Assembly: GCA_024693045.1 (NCBI GenBank)
Contig: JAILLQ010000020.1
Coordinates: 163,387 to 227,386 of the forward strand
DNA: 64,000 bases
Source of the DNA: Treponema sp.
Lineage (GTDB): Bacteria; Spirochaetota; Spirochaetia; Treponematales; Treponemataceae
Direction: 5' to 3'
This document shows positions 16,055 to 25,617 of the stretch, piece after piece (the stretch's first letter is position 1; each line of letters starts with the position of its first letter). Below the pieces are notes generated by a model. That model had not been told where the DNA came from. It ran no database searches and was given only the letters and a program-made list of their open reading frames with translations. The position numbers were made by a program, and so were the translations under genes.

Positions 16055-18784
16055 ATGAATAATTTCATAACAGCCTTATTGTTCGCCCTTTCGATTTTTC
16101 CAAAGGAAAAAATAGATTATAAATACTGTTACACAGCAAAAGATTATCCCATAGAGAGACTTATATCTCAGGATTTTCAATATTCAAATAACTTAAGTTC
16201 CTATTCAAAAAAGGGTTATCTTTGGCTGGAAGCTACCATTCCTGGTCACATAGAAGATGAAAAAATAGAAATCCTCAGTTTAGGTTATGAACCAATATAC
16301 GAAGCGGTTCTTTATGTTCAGGACAAAAACTACAACTGGAATCAAATTGGAAAAACTGGTACAGGTGTAAAAATCAACGAAAAATCCATGGCAAACTTTC
16401 TCTACGCCTTCAATTTTAATGGAAAAAAATACCGAACCATAGACAATAAAGATATAAAAATCCGTATAAGAATTAATTCGAAAACTGACAGCATAATTAA
16501 TCTTTATTCGATGAAAGCAAGAGTTTTCCGCTCTAATCTAAACACTCTACTTTCTCAGCGATTTTTCTTTTTTGGTGCCTGTCTCTTAATGATTTTTTAC
16601 ACCTGTTTTACAACCATAACCATAAAAGACAAGGAAAGCTTTTACATGATTGCCATCTGCTTTCTGTTATTTTTAGGAACAATGATAAAATCTGGTGTAC
16701 CTGTAACTTACCTTTTTCAATATTCACCATTACCCCCTATCCTTACGAAAATCGGTTACTTTATTCTTTGCAGTTTGCCAATATTAGTTTGTATGGAACT
16801 TTCTAACCAGCTGAAACAGGAATTTGAAAGTCTTCCTGGCTGGGTAAAAAAACTGGAATCTTCTTTGATTTACTTTTATTCTGTCGTAATAACTATTGGA
16901 ATTATAGTAAACATCCTTCCTATTCCTTTTTCGCTTACAAAATACATAGGGCTCATATCGTATTCACTCTGTCTTGCAGTATCCAATCTATATACTTACA
17001 TAATTTTTAAATATTCAAGCAACTATTATGCTTCTCAACTTTATTCATTAAATATTTCCCTTTTTATTCTGTGGCTTGAAGTTCTTTTTAAGATTTTCCG
17101 CTTCATGCCAGGGGCAACAGACATTCTTCACATATTTGACAACAAACCTACTCTTAGTTTTTCTATTGCCTTCTTTCTTTCAAGTATTTCAACACTTCTT
17201 TTCCTTAATCGAAAAATGAGACAGAAACTTGCTTACTTACAAATCCGAACTGGAGAAGCTGAAGAAAAAATTGAAGAAGAAAAGAAATGGCGTTTTATTT
17301 ACAACAGCCTTTCAGACATGGTATCAAACCCTATACAATCTATTTCCAATAAATTGGACAAAGTTAAGGCTTTCATTCCCAATGAAGATTTTTCTTCAAT
17401 TAAAAAGTCTGTAGCATACACAAAAACATTGACTAACGTAATTTCACTTCTTTCATTATATGAACATTCACCAAAAGAAATTCTTTTTGACAGTGAACCC
17501 TTAAACCTTAACACCCTTCTTTTGGAAAGCATTTCCCCTGAACTTTCAACACTACGCCTTAATGGCTGTTATCCAAAACTTCAGGAAACATATATCGACA
17601 GCTCTTATGTTTACACAAACAAAGCTTTGCTTGCAATTGCACTTAAATTTATAATCCAAACAGTTTTAAAGCAGGTGCATCCAAAAACTACAGTAACGAT
17701 TACATCTGAATATGAAAATTTTACCTTTATTTTTACAGTTTTATTTGAATGCGATAATATCAGCCGAGAACAGCAGGAAGCTCTTTTAACACTAGACTTT
17801 ACAGAAGCAGAAGAACTTGCCGTGAACAAGCTGCTCGAAGAATGGGGTATACACCTTTATATTGCAAAAAAAATCGTTTCACTTCTAAAAGGTTCTCTTC
17901 TCTTTAAGCCTGGAATAAACGGCTCTATGATTCAAATGAGACTTGCCATAAAACCATTAAGTTCTCAGCTAAAAAAATCCTCTGTAATGGAAGAAAACTA
18001 CGAAGATGAAAAAGAAGAAACCTTCATCCTTGAAGAAAAGCCAGAATATAACCAAGTGATTTATATTGTAGAAGAAGACAGTGTAGTTAGAAACGAGATG
18101 TACGACAATTTAAAAAAATCCTGCTTTGTAAAAGTTTTTGGAAATACACAGGAATTTATAAAGGCCGTCGAAGCAAACAAACCTGATATGATTATTTATT
18201 CACTTTCAACTCCAGGTACTCATATACTAGAACTTCTAGACTCTGTTAATGGCTTAAAACATCTTCCAATAATGGTCACAACAAAAATGGTTTCAAAAAA
18301 AATGACCGATAAACTTTACGAAAAGGGAGTTTTTGAAGTTGTACAAAAACCTTTCGACCTTTATGTAATTCATCATAGAATCCGGGCAATTATAGCAAAC
18401 AGAATTTTATACAGAGAATTAATTCTATCTTCCATTACAGATTCACTCAGATCATCATTCCTTCAAGATTCTTCTACTTCTGAAAATCAGATTTTACCAA
18501 CAAATCAATTTAACCAGGTAAAGAAAACAGAAGAAGAACAGTTAGATACTCTACCTTTAGAAAATAATTCTGAACTTATAATGAATTCAATTTTCATTTC
18601 AGCCAATTTAACTAAAAAAGAGTGTCAAATTGCAAGGTTAATCGTAAACGGAAAAAGTGACAAGGAAATTTCTGCAGAGTTGGGAATTTCTACAGGAACG
18701 GTTGCCGTTCACAATAAGAATATCTATAAAAAACTCAATGTTCACAGCAGGAAAGAACTTTCTGAAAAACTGCACAAAGAGTAA
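16055..18784 (+). CDS. 7TM-DISM pseudokinase with degenerate receiver and LuxR-type HTH
   Basis: A 909-residue membrane signalling protein. The N-terminal extracytoplasmic ~180 residues resemble the 7TMR-DISM extracellular domain, then about seven hydrophobic segments (about 180-400) and a short coiled coil. Next is a histidine-kinase-like region (about 415-650) lacking the H-box histidine (NSLSDMVSNPIQ in its place) and the N and G boxes. A receiver-like domain (about 675-790) lacks the acceptor Asp (IIYSLSTPG), and a C-terminal LuxR helix-turn-helix is at about 850-905 (LTKKECQIARLIVNGKSDKEI). All phosphotransfer residues appear lost. No Shine-Dalgarno: the ATG at 16055 lies 6 nt after TAAAAT; a GTG at 16049 is the alternative. 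Confidence 0.75.
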   Translation: MNNFITALLFALSIFPKEKIDYKYCYTAKDYPIERLISQDFQYSNNLSSYSKKGYLWLEATIPGHIEDEKIEILSLGYEPIYEAVLYVQDKNYNWNQIGKTGTGVKINEKSMANFLYAFNFNGKKYRTIDNKDIKIRIRINSKTDSIINLYSMKARVFRSNLNTLLSQRFFFFGACLLMIFYTCFTTITIKDKESFYMIAICFLLFLGTMIKSGVPVTYLFQYSPLPPILTKIGYFILCSLPILVCMELSNQLKQEFESLPGWVKKLESSLIYFYSVVITIGIIVNILPIPFSLTKYIGLISYSLCLAVSNLYTYIIFKYSSNYYASQLYSLNISLFILWLEVLFKIFRFMPGATDILHIFDNKPTLSFSIAFFLSSISTLLFLNRKMRQKLAYLQIRTGEAEEKIEEEKKWRFIYNSLSDMVSNPIQSISNKLDKVKAFIPNEDFSSIKKSVAYTKTLTNVISLLSLYEHSPKEILFDSEPLNLNTLLLESISPELSTLRLNGCYPKLQETYIDSSYVYTNKALLAIALKFIIQTVLKQVHPKTTVTITSEYENFTFIFTVLFECDNISREQQEALLTLDFTEAEELAVNKLLEEWGIHLYIAKKIVSLLKGSLLFKPGINGSMIQMRLAIKPLSSQLKKSSVMEENYEDEKEETFILEEKPEYNQVIYIVEEDSVVRNEMYDNLKKSCFVKVFGNTQEFIKAVEANKPDMIIYSLSTPGTHILELLDSVNGLKHLPIMVTTKMVSKKMTDKLYEKGVFEVVQKPFDLYVIHHRIRAIIANRILYRELILSSITDSLRSSFLQDSSTSENQILPTNQFNQVKKTEEEQLDTLPLENNSELIMNSIFISANLTKKECQIARLIVNGKSDKEISAELGISTGTVAVHNKNIYKKLNVHSRKELSEKLHKE

Positions 18785-18826
18785 TTTTTATGCTAGGATA
18801 CAAAAAAATAGAAGAGGAATAAGAAT

Positions 18827-19918
18827 ATGGCAGGAAACACATACGGCTCAATATTTAGAATAACAACTTTTGGAGAAAGCCACGGAAAGGGGCTTGGCGT
18901 TATAGTTGACGGTTGTCCTGCCGGAATTCCAATCAAATTAGAAAAAATACAGACAGCCTTAGACAGAAGAAGACCAGGAGCTGCTATCAACGGGATAAGG
19001 ACAGCTGCTGTAACTCAGAGAAACGAACCTGATCAGGCAGAAATTCTTTCCGGAGTTTTTGAAGAAAAAGCAGAAGGCACACCAATCGCCATTGAAATAA
19101 GAAATACTTCTCAGCATTCAAAAGATTACGGAAACCTGGTAAACACATTCCGTCCAGGACATGCAGATTTTGTATATGACCAGAAATACGGTTTCAGAGA
19201 TTACCGTGGAGGCGGAAGAGCAAGTGGCCGGGAAACAGCAGCCAGAGTAGCAGCAGGGGCAATTGCATCTATGATTCTAGAAAGCTACGGAATAAGCGTA
19301 AAAGCCTACACTCTTAAAGCAGCTGGAATAAAATGCGAAAAAAAAGACCTTTCCCAAATTGAAGAAAATTCCATGAGAGCCCCGGACAACAATGCCGCAA
19401 AATTAATGGAAGAAAAAATCGAAGAATTTAGAGCAAAAGGAGACAGTGCAGGCGGAATTATCGAATGCCTTGTAAAGGGAGTTCCTGCTGGTCTGGGAGA
19501 ACCTGTTTTTGACAAACTTGATGCCGAAATTGCAAAAGCGATTCTTTCTATAGGAGCCGTAAAAGGCATAGAATTCGGACTAGGTTTTGAGGCTGCAGAC
19601 TCATGCGGAAGTCAGAACAACGACAAAATGGAATTAAAAGATGGAAAACCATCCTTTATAACAAACAATGCCGGCGGAATTTTAGGCGGTATGTCAAATG
19701 GAAACGATATAATTTTCCGTCTTGCCGTAAAACCGGTACCAAGTATTTTCATAGAGCAGGAAACCATTTGCAAAAATGAAAACCAATTTCAGGAAACAAA
19801 ACTTGAAATAAAAGGCCGCCATGATGTTTGCCTCTGTCCTAGAATTGTTCCTGTAGTAGAAGCAATGACTTCTATTGTAATAACAGATATGCTTCTAAGA
19901 AACAGGGCTGCAAAATAG
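18827..19918 (+). CDS. aroC: Chorismate synthase
   Basis: Converts EPSP to chorismate with reduced FMN, the last shikimate step. 363 residues with the family signatures GESHGKGLGVIVDGCPAG, NTFRPGHADFVYDQKYG, RDYRGGGRASGRETA and GGMSNGNDI. The start has AGAGGAA at good spacing. It stands alone among envelope genes, 4 nt before the D,D-carboxypeptidase gene, so the two are probably co-transcribed. Confidence 0.97.
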   Translation: MAGNTYGSIFRITTFGESHGKGLGVIVDGCPAGIPIKLEKIQTALDRRRPGAAINGIRTAAVTQRNEPDQAEILSGVFEEKAEGTPIAIEIRNTSQHSKDYGNLVNTFRPGHADFVYDQKYGFRDYRGGGRASGRETAARVAAGAIASMILESYGISVKAYTLKAAGIKCEKKDLSQIEENSMRAPDNNAAKLMEEKIEEFRAKGDSAGGIIECLVKGVPAGLGEPVFDKLDAEIAKAILSIGAVKGIEFGLGFEAADSCGSQNNDKMELKDGKPSFITNNAGGILGGMSNGNDIIFRLAVKPVPSIFIEQETICKNENQFQETKLEIKGRHDVCLCPRIVPVVEAMTSIVITDMLLRNRAAK

Positions 19919-19922
19919 AACC

Positions 19923-21362
19923 ATGAAGAAAATACCAGTAAATGAGTTTTTAAAAAAATATGCAAAAAAAATATCTCTGAGCCTGCTTTTAGTTATTATA
20001 CTATCTTTTACAGTTACTACAGGTGTTCGAACTTACAAATTGCACAAGGTAATTGAAATTCCGACTCTTACTCAAGAAGAAGAAAAGAATCTGAATTCAG
20101 TCCTGCTTGATAAATACAGAGATCGTCTTTCTATACTTAAAAGTCTTCCCTATCCTGTAAAAAAAGCAGAACTTGATTTACTTGCAGAATCCGCCATAGT
20201 AATTGACGCTTCAAACGGAAACATTCTCTTCGAAAAAAATGCGGATGAAATTATTCCACCTGCCAGCATGACAAAACTGGTAGTCCTTTATGTTGTTTTT
20301 CAAGAAATAGCAAAAGGACAAATTCAATTAAGCGACATAGTAGAACTTTCTCCAGAAACATGGGCCTGCAATATGCCTCCCCACTCATCCCTCATGTTTT
20401 TAGGGAAGGGGCAAATTGTAACACTTGAAGAACTAATGCTGGGGTCGGCAATCTGTTCTGGAAATGACGCAGCCTGTGCCATGGCAAACTATGTAACAGG
20501 CGGAATGGAAAACTTTATTGAGCGCATGAACAGTGAGGTCCTGGCTCTTGGACTAAAGTATACTCACTTTGTAGATGCCTCAGGCTACAGCGAAAAAAAC
20601 ACAACTACCGCCAGGGAAATGGCAACTTTTGCTCAAATTTACCTTTCAAAATACCCTGAATCAATAGAAAAATTCCATGCAAAACTTTCTTTTACATATC
20701 CTCAGGAGCACAACCTGCCATGGGAAGACCGGGCACTTCCAAAGCAGCAGGATTTTTCTCAGGGCTTACCAGAAAGAATTACCATGCCAATCTACCAGAA
20801 GAATACAAATCCTTTATTAGGAAGTCTACCTGGTTGCGACGGATTGAAAACAGGTTATATAAACGAAAGCGGCTACAACCTGGCTTTAACAGCAACTAGA
20901 AATGGAACAAGATTTATTAGTGTAACTATGAAAGGTCCGGGAAATAACACCCAGGAAGGACAGGCAGGAAGAGTCCATGATGGAAAAGAAATAATGGAAT
21001 GGGCATTCAGAACTTTCCAGGACTATAAGAATCCTTTACTTCTAAGAACTTATAAAATTCCTTTAGTGTATACAAAAAATCAAAGAGCCTACCTGGTTCC
21101 TGCATATAAACCAGAAGCTCTTACAATACCAGTTATTGCAGCAAAAAATCCTGAAAATGCATTGGAAGAAGTTAATATAAATCTCGTGTTACCACGGATT
21201 TTAAAAGGCCCTGTAAAAGCAGGACAGGAATACGGAGCTATTGAATATTATTTAGGGGAACACCTTTTAGAACGCATTCCCCTTGTAAGCGATAGAAATG
21301 AAGAAACCGTTAATTTCTGGCTTTCTGCTGCAGATTTTTTTGCAGCATTGACAATCCGTTAG
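19923..21362 (+). CDS. dacA: D-alanyl-D-alanine carboxypeptidase (PBP5/DacA type)
   Basis: Trims peptidoglycan pentapeptides outside the cytoplasmic membrane. 479 residues. An N-terminal membrane segment is at about 17-37. The serine-type transpeptidase fold has SxxK in PPASMTKL (Ser115, Lys118), SxN in SGNDAA and KTG in GLKTGYINESGYN. The C-terminal ~110 residues form the PBP5_C-like beta domain. It is anchored by the N-terminal signal-anchor, since no clear C-terminal amphipathic anchor is seen. Its stop codon overlaps the stop of the converging gene by 4 nt. Confidence 0.93.
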   Translation: MKKIPVNEFLKKYAKKISLSLLLVIILSFTVTTGVRTYKLHKVIEIPTLTQEEEKNLNSVLLDKYRDRLSILKSLPYPVKKAELDLLAESAIVIDASNGNILFEKNADEIIPPASMTKLVVLYVVFQEIAKGQIQLSDIVELSPETWACNMPPHSSLMFLGKGQIVTLEELMLGSAICSGNDAACAMANYVTGGMENFIERMNSEVLALGLKYTHFVDASGYSEKNTTTAREMATFAQIYLSKYPESIEKFHAKLSFTYPQEHNLPWEDRALPKQQDFSQGLPERITMPIYQKNTNPLLGSLPGCDGLKTGYINESGYNLALTATRNGTRFISVTMKGPGNNTQEGQAGRVHDGKEIMEWAFRTFQDYKNPLLLRTYKIPLVYTKNQRAYLVPAYKPEALTIPVIAAKNPENALEEVNINLVLPRILKGPVKAGQEYGAIEYYLGEHLLERIPLVSDRNEETVNFWLSAADFFAALTIR

Positions 21363-23587
21363 TTTTCAACAATGTAACGCAGTGGAACAATATCAAAACC
21401 AGAATCCAAAATTGCACTTAAAAGCAAATCAAGATTATCATAAAGGTAATTTTCCCTTGTTCCACTTGAAATTCCTACTGTTACAGGAAGCAGCCCTCCC
21501 CCATTGGATTTTAAATACCTCATATAAATATCGATTATCTCAGAGGCATTTACATATTTACCCCTTCCATAAATCGCATCTTCAAATGAAGTTGAATCTC
21601 TTACCCCAAGGAAAGGTTTGACATAAGTATAACCGGCATTATTTCCTGCTTCTATTATTTTTTCGCCACCTTCATAAACAGGGTCATGCCATAACAGAGA
21701 AAGTTCTTTTGAAGTACATGCATAATATTCATCTTCATTACGGGCAAGACCTCGACGGATAAAATCTTCATCAGTTACAAAACCCTTTTGATTAATCTGG
21801 CTGGACGAAAAGAACATAGAGGCAACTTCATTTTTAGATACAGAAATCTGCCTAGTTTCATTTGGATATCTACGGATAAATTCACCATTTACAAAAAAAG
21901 TTCCAGAAACATTATAAAGGCCCATTTCATAGAGTATTCGAGTAAGCCCATCTGCATTGTCATATGCGTCAAAAACAAAAGCCACTTTTTTCTTTTCATC
22001 AATTTTCTTTATACTTTCCGCATACACAGGATTCGTAATAGCCTTTCCTGCAAGAGTTCTAATGTACAAAGCATTTTCATAGTTTTTATTAGGCGTATCT
22101 CCGCAAAAAAGCCTGTATCTTCCATTTCGAGAAATATCAACATGCTTTTCCTGAATACCCATAGACTTCCATGTGCGGCTAGAAGGAGTATAAGCGTAGG
22201 CATAACCGTTTCCACTTTCAGCAACAACTCGGCCAGAAGCTCCATCCCAATATCCATTTTCTGCAGAAGAAGCCATGATTGCATCAGAATAACTTTCGTA
22301 GATATTCCACTTACGAATAGAACGGGAGCCTCCTATGTAAAGAGTATTCAAATCATACCAGGCGATAGAATAAACATGTTCACCTGTAAGGTCAGAAATC
22401 TTTTTCCAGGTAGTTGTATTGTAAATATGAACAGTTGTTCCAGAACTGAAAGCACACTTTGCCTTATCCTTAGAAAGAATTGGAAGACCAGAATCTTCAA
22501 TTTCGATAATTTTTGTTAGTTTCTGATCCAGGCGGTAAACAGAGGAAACAATTTTATCACTATTGTAAGGCAAACTTCTTGTCCAAATAAAAGGAGTCTG
22601 GTTTTGAGTCCACATGATTTGAGCTTCAAGCAGTGATGATTTTAAATCAAAAAATGGACCTGAATAAATTACATCAAAATAATCGTAATTTTTGCTGTTT
22701 ATCCCATAATATGTGAATGTTTTTCCATTTTGAATAAAAACAAAAGCAGAAACTTCATCATTTACGCTAAAGGTATCCCGGCTTGAAATAAAAGCACTTG
22801 GTAAGCGTCCGATTGCAGTCCCCTTTCCGATTACATTGGAATAGAGCCCTAAAGTATAAAGTTCTTTTGCATTGATTCGGTAAACCAAATCTCTATCAAT
22901 ATAGATTAAATATTTTCCGTCAGCCCAGTTTACAGCATTTATAGTTCCAGGACCTATCTGACGATATTCTTCTGCAACTTCAACACCACGAACCATAGCA
23001 TCTGGATTACAGAAGTAAATTACACCTTCTTTTGCATAAACAAAAACAGAACTGTCACTAAGCCATTTTACGGGTACATTTTCATAACTGAAACTTGATT
23101 TTTCGTCTATTACGATTCTCTTGTTTTTTTCTACACTTTCAAGAATGAGTTTTCCACTGGCGTAACCAGTTTTTTCAGAATAACAGAGCCATTTTCCGTC
23201 AGGACTTACACTCATAGGAGCAAGACGCATTGAATTAAGAGGAATAGAAGATGTATATTTTTTCCAGTTCACTTCTTTAGTCTGAGTGTTAAGCCATGCT
23301 GTACCATATCGGTTTCGAATCTGTAAGAAGTGACCATCGGAAAGCATTTCCATTTTTTCAGGAAAGCAAGTAATCATTTTTGGCTCTGAAGCTAAAACTC
23401 CATTTTTTATTGAAGCTGTAAAAAGTGAAGAATATGAAATAGTGCCGGGAAGTTTGTGGCTAATAGTATAAACTATTTCATCCTTTTCATTTATTTCAGC
23501 ATCACCAAATCGGATTCCAGCATAAAGAGCCGAAATTGAAAATGATAGAGTTAAAATAACAAAAAGCCTTTTTAATTTTATATTCAT
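21359..23587 (-). CDS. Secreted beta-propeller protein with degenerate polysaccharide-deacetylase domain
   Basis: 742 residues with a signal peptide (about 1-23, ending ALYAG). Residues ~25-500 have the repeated beta-propeller/WD40-like pattern (VSPDGKWLCYSEK, IAWYDLNTLYIGGS). The C-terminal ~230 residues resemble a NodB polysaccharide deacetylase (KKVAFVFDAYDNADGLTRIL, SGTFFVNGEFIRRYPNE, the latter matching TFFVxGxFI of the fold). The metal site is damaged: the motif-1 FDDG-like sequence reads FDAYD and motif 2 HxxxH is replaced by SKNEVAS. It is likely non-catalytic, perhaps carbohydrate binding. Third gene of a minus-strand envelope operon. Confidence 0.7.
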   Translation of the reverse strand: MNIKLKRLFVILTLSFSISALYAGIRFGDAEINEKDEIVYTISHKLPGTISYSSLFTASIKNGVLASEPKMITCFPEKMEMLSDGHFLQIRNRYGTAWLNTQTKEVNWKKYTSSIPLNSMRLAPMSVSPDGKWLCYSEKTGYASGKLILESVEKNKRIVIDEKSSFSYENVPVKWLSDSSVFVYAKEGVIYFCNPDAMVRGVEVAEEYRQIGPGTINAVNWADGKYLIYIDRDLVYRINAKELYTLGLYSNVIGKGTAIGRLPSAFISSRDTFSVNDEVSAFVFIQNGKTFTYYGINSKNYDYFDVIYSGPFFDLKSSLLEAQIMWTQNQTPFIWTRSLPYNSDKIVSSVYRLDQKLTKIIEIEDSGLPILSKDKAKCAFSSGTTVHIYNTTTWKKISDLTGEHVYSIAWYDLNTLYIGGSRSIRKWNIYESYSDAIMASSAENGYWDGASGRVVAESGNGYAYAYTPSSRTWKSMGIQEKHVDISRNGRYRLFCGDTPNKNYENALYIRTLAGKAITNPVYAESIKKIDEKKKVAFVFDAYDNADGLTRILYEMGLYNVSGTFFVNGEFIRRYPNETRQISVSKNEVASMFFSSSQINQKGFVTDEDFIRRGLARNEDEYYACTSKELSLLWHDPVYEGGEKIIEAGNNAGYTYVKPFLGVRDSTSFEDAIYGRGKYVNASEIIDIYMRYLKSNGGGLLPVTVGISSGTRENYLYDNLDLLLSAILDSGFDIVPLRYIVEN

Positions 23588-23814
23588 TTATGCAACTCCG
23601 CACTTACAACAAGGACGTTCAATTCATCCTCCAGTTCATTAAGGCGTTTTTCGATTGCCCTGAACTGTTTCTGTCTTTTTTCTCTATTTAATTCCGAATA
23701 TCTATCATAAATAATATCAAAGTATTCCTGATTATGAAAACTTTTTCTTTCTCCACACCAGGGACAATAAACAAATTCCTTTTCAAGATTTCTACCGCAA
23801 CCACTACAAACCAT
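23584..23814 (-). CDS. Small zinc-ribbon protein
   Basis: 76 residues with two CxxC knuckles (MVCSGCGRN and VYCPWCGER) followed by a charged helical, probably coiled-coil, tail. The ATG at 23814 is chosen because GGAG sits 6 nt upstream; an upstream TTG at 23838 has none. It sits between the M23 peptidase gene (13-nt gap) and the propeller/deacetylase gene (4-nt overlap), so it is co-expressed. Zinc-ribbon proteins of this size often act as adaptors; function unknown. Confidence 0.75.
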   Translation of the reverse strand: MVCSGCGRNLEKEFVYCPWCGERKSFHNQEYFDIIYDRYSELNREKRQKQFRAIEKRLNELEDELNVLVVSAELHK

Positions 23815-23827
23815 TTTCCGCTCCAAT

Positions 23828-25036
23828 TTATTTTGCAAGACTTAAAGGATCTACAAGTTTTCCGTTTTTAAATACTGTAAAATGAAGATGAGGCCCTGTT
23901 GAATAACCAGTTGAACCAACAAGTCCTATTCTAGTTCCCTGGCTAACCCACTGACCTTTTCTAGTTAGTATTTTTGACATATGACCATAAAGAGTCTGAT
24001 AACCATTTGAATGTCGAATAATTACATAATTTCCAAAAACAGGACTTACACCTGTAAAAGCTACAGTACCAGAAGAAGAAGCAATAATCGGAGTACCTGT
24101 AGGACATGCATAATCCACCCCTGTATGATTTGAACGGGCACCTGTAAACGGATCTTTTCTTGGCCCAAAATAACTTGAAATTCTATATTTTCCAACGATT
24201 GGGCATTTAAACAATTCTCCCATAGCCTGTTGCAGCTGACGGCTGTCCATTTTAGCACCAGGAATAAAAAGCCTCTGTCCTACAGAAAGAATGGCTGAAT
24301 CCAATTCGTTTACATCCAGCAGATCTTCCATTGAAATATTGAATTTAGAAGAAAGCCCTGCCAGAGAATTACCTGACTGAACAGTGTAATAAAGCCCATC
24401 AATCGAAGGAATTTTTAACTTCTGGCCGGCACACAGGGTTCTTACATTTCCGATATCATTTACAGCAATCAAAGTTGAAATATTATTTAGCCCAAACTTC
24501 TTTGTAATACCGCTAATAGTATCCCCGGACTGAACCTTATAAGTTTGAAAAGTTACTGGCTGCTGGAAAAGTTTTTCCATATCCTTAGCAGAAATCTTAT
24601 TTACCCCGATTAAATCGCCTTCAGAAGTATAATCGTTACCTTCTTCAAGAGCGAAAGATGTCATCGCTTTATTTAAAAGTTCGAGTTCTGAATCATAAGA
24701 ATCTTTTAGAACAATTCTAGATGGAAAAGTTTGCGTATATGTATAAATTGAAAAAGAAAGCTTAATAATTAAGGCAAGGGAAAGAAGAAAAGCAAAAGCG
24801 TAAGCACAAATAATTTTATTTTCCCATAAGAACGTCAAAGATTGTCCTGTGCTTTTACAAATACTCCTTACTCCAGAAAAATCAATTTCAGGAAAAGAGC
24901 CTTCACTCTTATATTCATTTATTCTTTTTTCGTGCCTTCTATTTGACGAATGAAATTTATTTTTAATAGAAGAAATAATTCCATTTACATCAAAAGCATG
25001 AGATTCATCATAACCAACGTAACTTACTATTTCCAT
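23828..25036 (-). CDS. LysM-LysM-M23 peptidoglycan peptidase
   Basis: 402 residues. A cytoplasmic N-terminal ~75 residues is followed by one membrane segment (about 78-98). Two LysM domains (YKVQSGDTISGITKKFG near 165, YTVQSGNSLAGLSSKFN near 215) bind peptidoglycan. The C-terminal M23 metallopeptidase has HTGVDYA (HxxxD), YGHMSKIL and HLHF (HxH), so the zinc site is complete. Probably a periplasmic cell-wall hydrolase for growth or division. First gene of the operon; no obvious Shine-Dalgarno before the ATG. Confidence 0.92.
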   Translation of the reverse strand: MEIVSYVGYDESHAFDVNGIISSIKNKFHSSNRRHEKRINEYKSEGSFPEIDFSGVRSICKSTGQSLTFLWENKIICAYAFAFLLSLALIIKLSFSIYTYTQTFPSRIVLKDSYDSELELLNKAMTSFALEEGNDYTSEGDLIGVNKISAKDMEKLFQQPVTFQTYKVQSGDTISGITKKFGLNNISTLIAVNDIGNVRTLCAGQKLKIPSIDGLYYTVQSGNSLAGLSSKFNISMEDLLDVNELDSAILSVGQRLFIPGAKMDSRQLQQAMGELFKCPIVGKYRISSYFGPRKDPFTGARSNHTGVDYACPTGTPIIASSSGTVAFTGVSPVFGNYVIIRHSNGYQTLYGHMSKILTRKGQWVSQGTRIGLVGSTGYSTGPHLHFTVFKNGKLVDPLSLAK

Positions 25037-25046
25037 ACTTACTGTA

Positions 25047-25075
25047 TCGACAGAAAAAGTTTAGCATATTAGAAT
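25047..25075 (+). promoter_or_regulatory. Promoter of lepB-ftsI-MAF operon
   Basis: TCGACA (25047-25052), 17-nt spacer, TAGAAT (25070-25075). The leader of about 23 nt contains AGAGG before the lepB ATG. Confidence 0.65.
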
Positions 25076-25104
25076 ATATTTCAAATAAGAGGCAACCATA
25101 AAGT

Positions 25105-25617
25105 ATGAATAGAAAAGTAAAAAAAGATTTTTTTTGGCTATGTTTGCCTTTAGGTGTCATTATTGGCCTTATTCTAAAACTCTTTGTAATCGATTTTTTG
25201 AGCATTTCCGGCCATTCCATGGAACCCACCCTTAATAATGGAGAGTCTGTAATCGTTTTTAAACTTGCCTACGGAATCCCCAAACCATTTCGCACAACTT
25301 TTTTTATTCAATGGTCCGAACCAGATAGAAACGACATAGTTATTTACTTACATGACAATAAAATAGTTGTTAAACGATGTGCAGGTATTGCTGGCGATAC
25401 ACTGGATTTTTCGACCGATTCGGGTTATAGTTTAAAAGTAAACAAGCATTATGTTGAATTATCTGCCCAACAATATGCAAAAATGAAAACCTATTCAAAG
25501 ATTCCTGAAGGCTATGTGCTTGCTCTTGGAGACAACCCTTCAGATTCTATTGATTCAAGGGACTATGGTTTTGTTTCCGTAAAAAACATAACGGGAAAGG
25601 TTCTGTGCAATGAATGA
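25105..25617 (+). CDS. lepB: Signal peptidase I
   Basis: Cleaves secretory signal peptides at the outer face of the inner membrane. 170 residues. One membrane segment is at about 10-31, the catalytic Ser38 is in ISGHSMEPT, the catalytic Lys is in VVKRCAGIAGD, and box E is GDNPSDSIDSRDYG. It is short, close to the Gram-positive SipS type. It overlaps the next gene by 8 nt, so it is translationally coupled to the penicillin-binding protein. Confidence 0.93.
   Translation: MNRKVKKDFFWLCLPLGVIIGLILKLFVIDFLSISGHSMEPTLNNGESVIVFKLAYGIPKPFRTTFFIQWSEPDRNDIVIYLHDNKIVVKRCAGIAGDTLDFSTDSGYSLKVNKHYVELSAQQYAKMKTYSKIPEGYVLALGDNPSDSIDSRDYGFVSVKNITGKVLCNE

Noticed and set aside
21788..22519. A 243-codon plus-strand open frame inside the propeller/deacetylase gene
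   Set aside because: It is antisense to a gene with clear domains and signal peptide, has no ribosome binding site, and its translation shows no motif.
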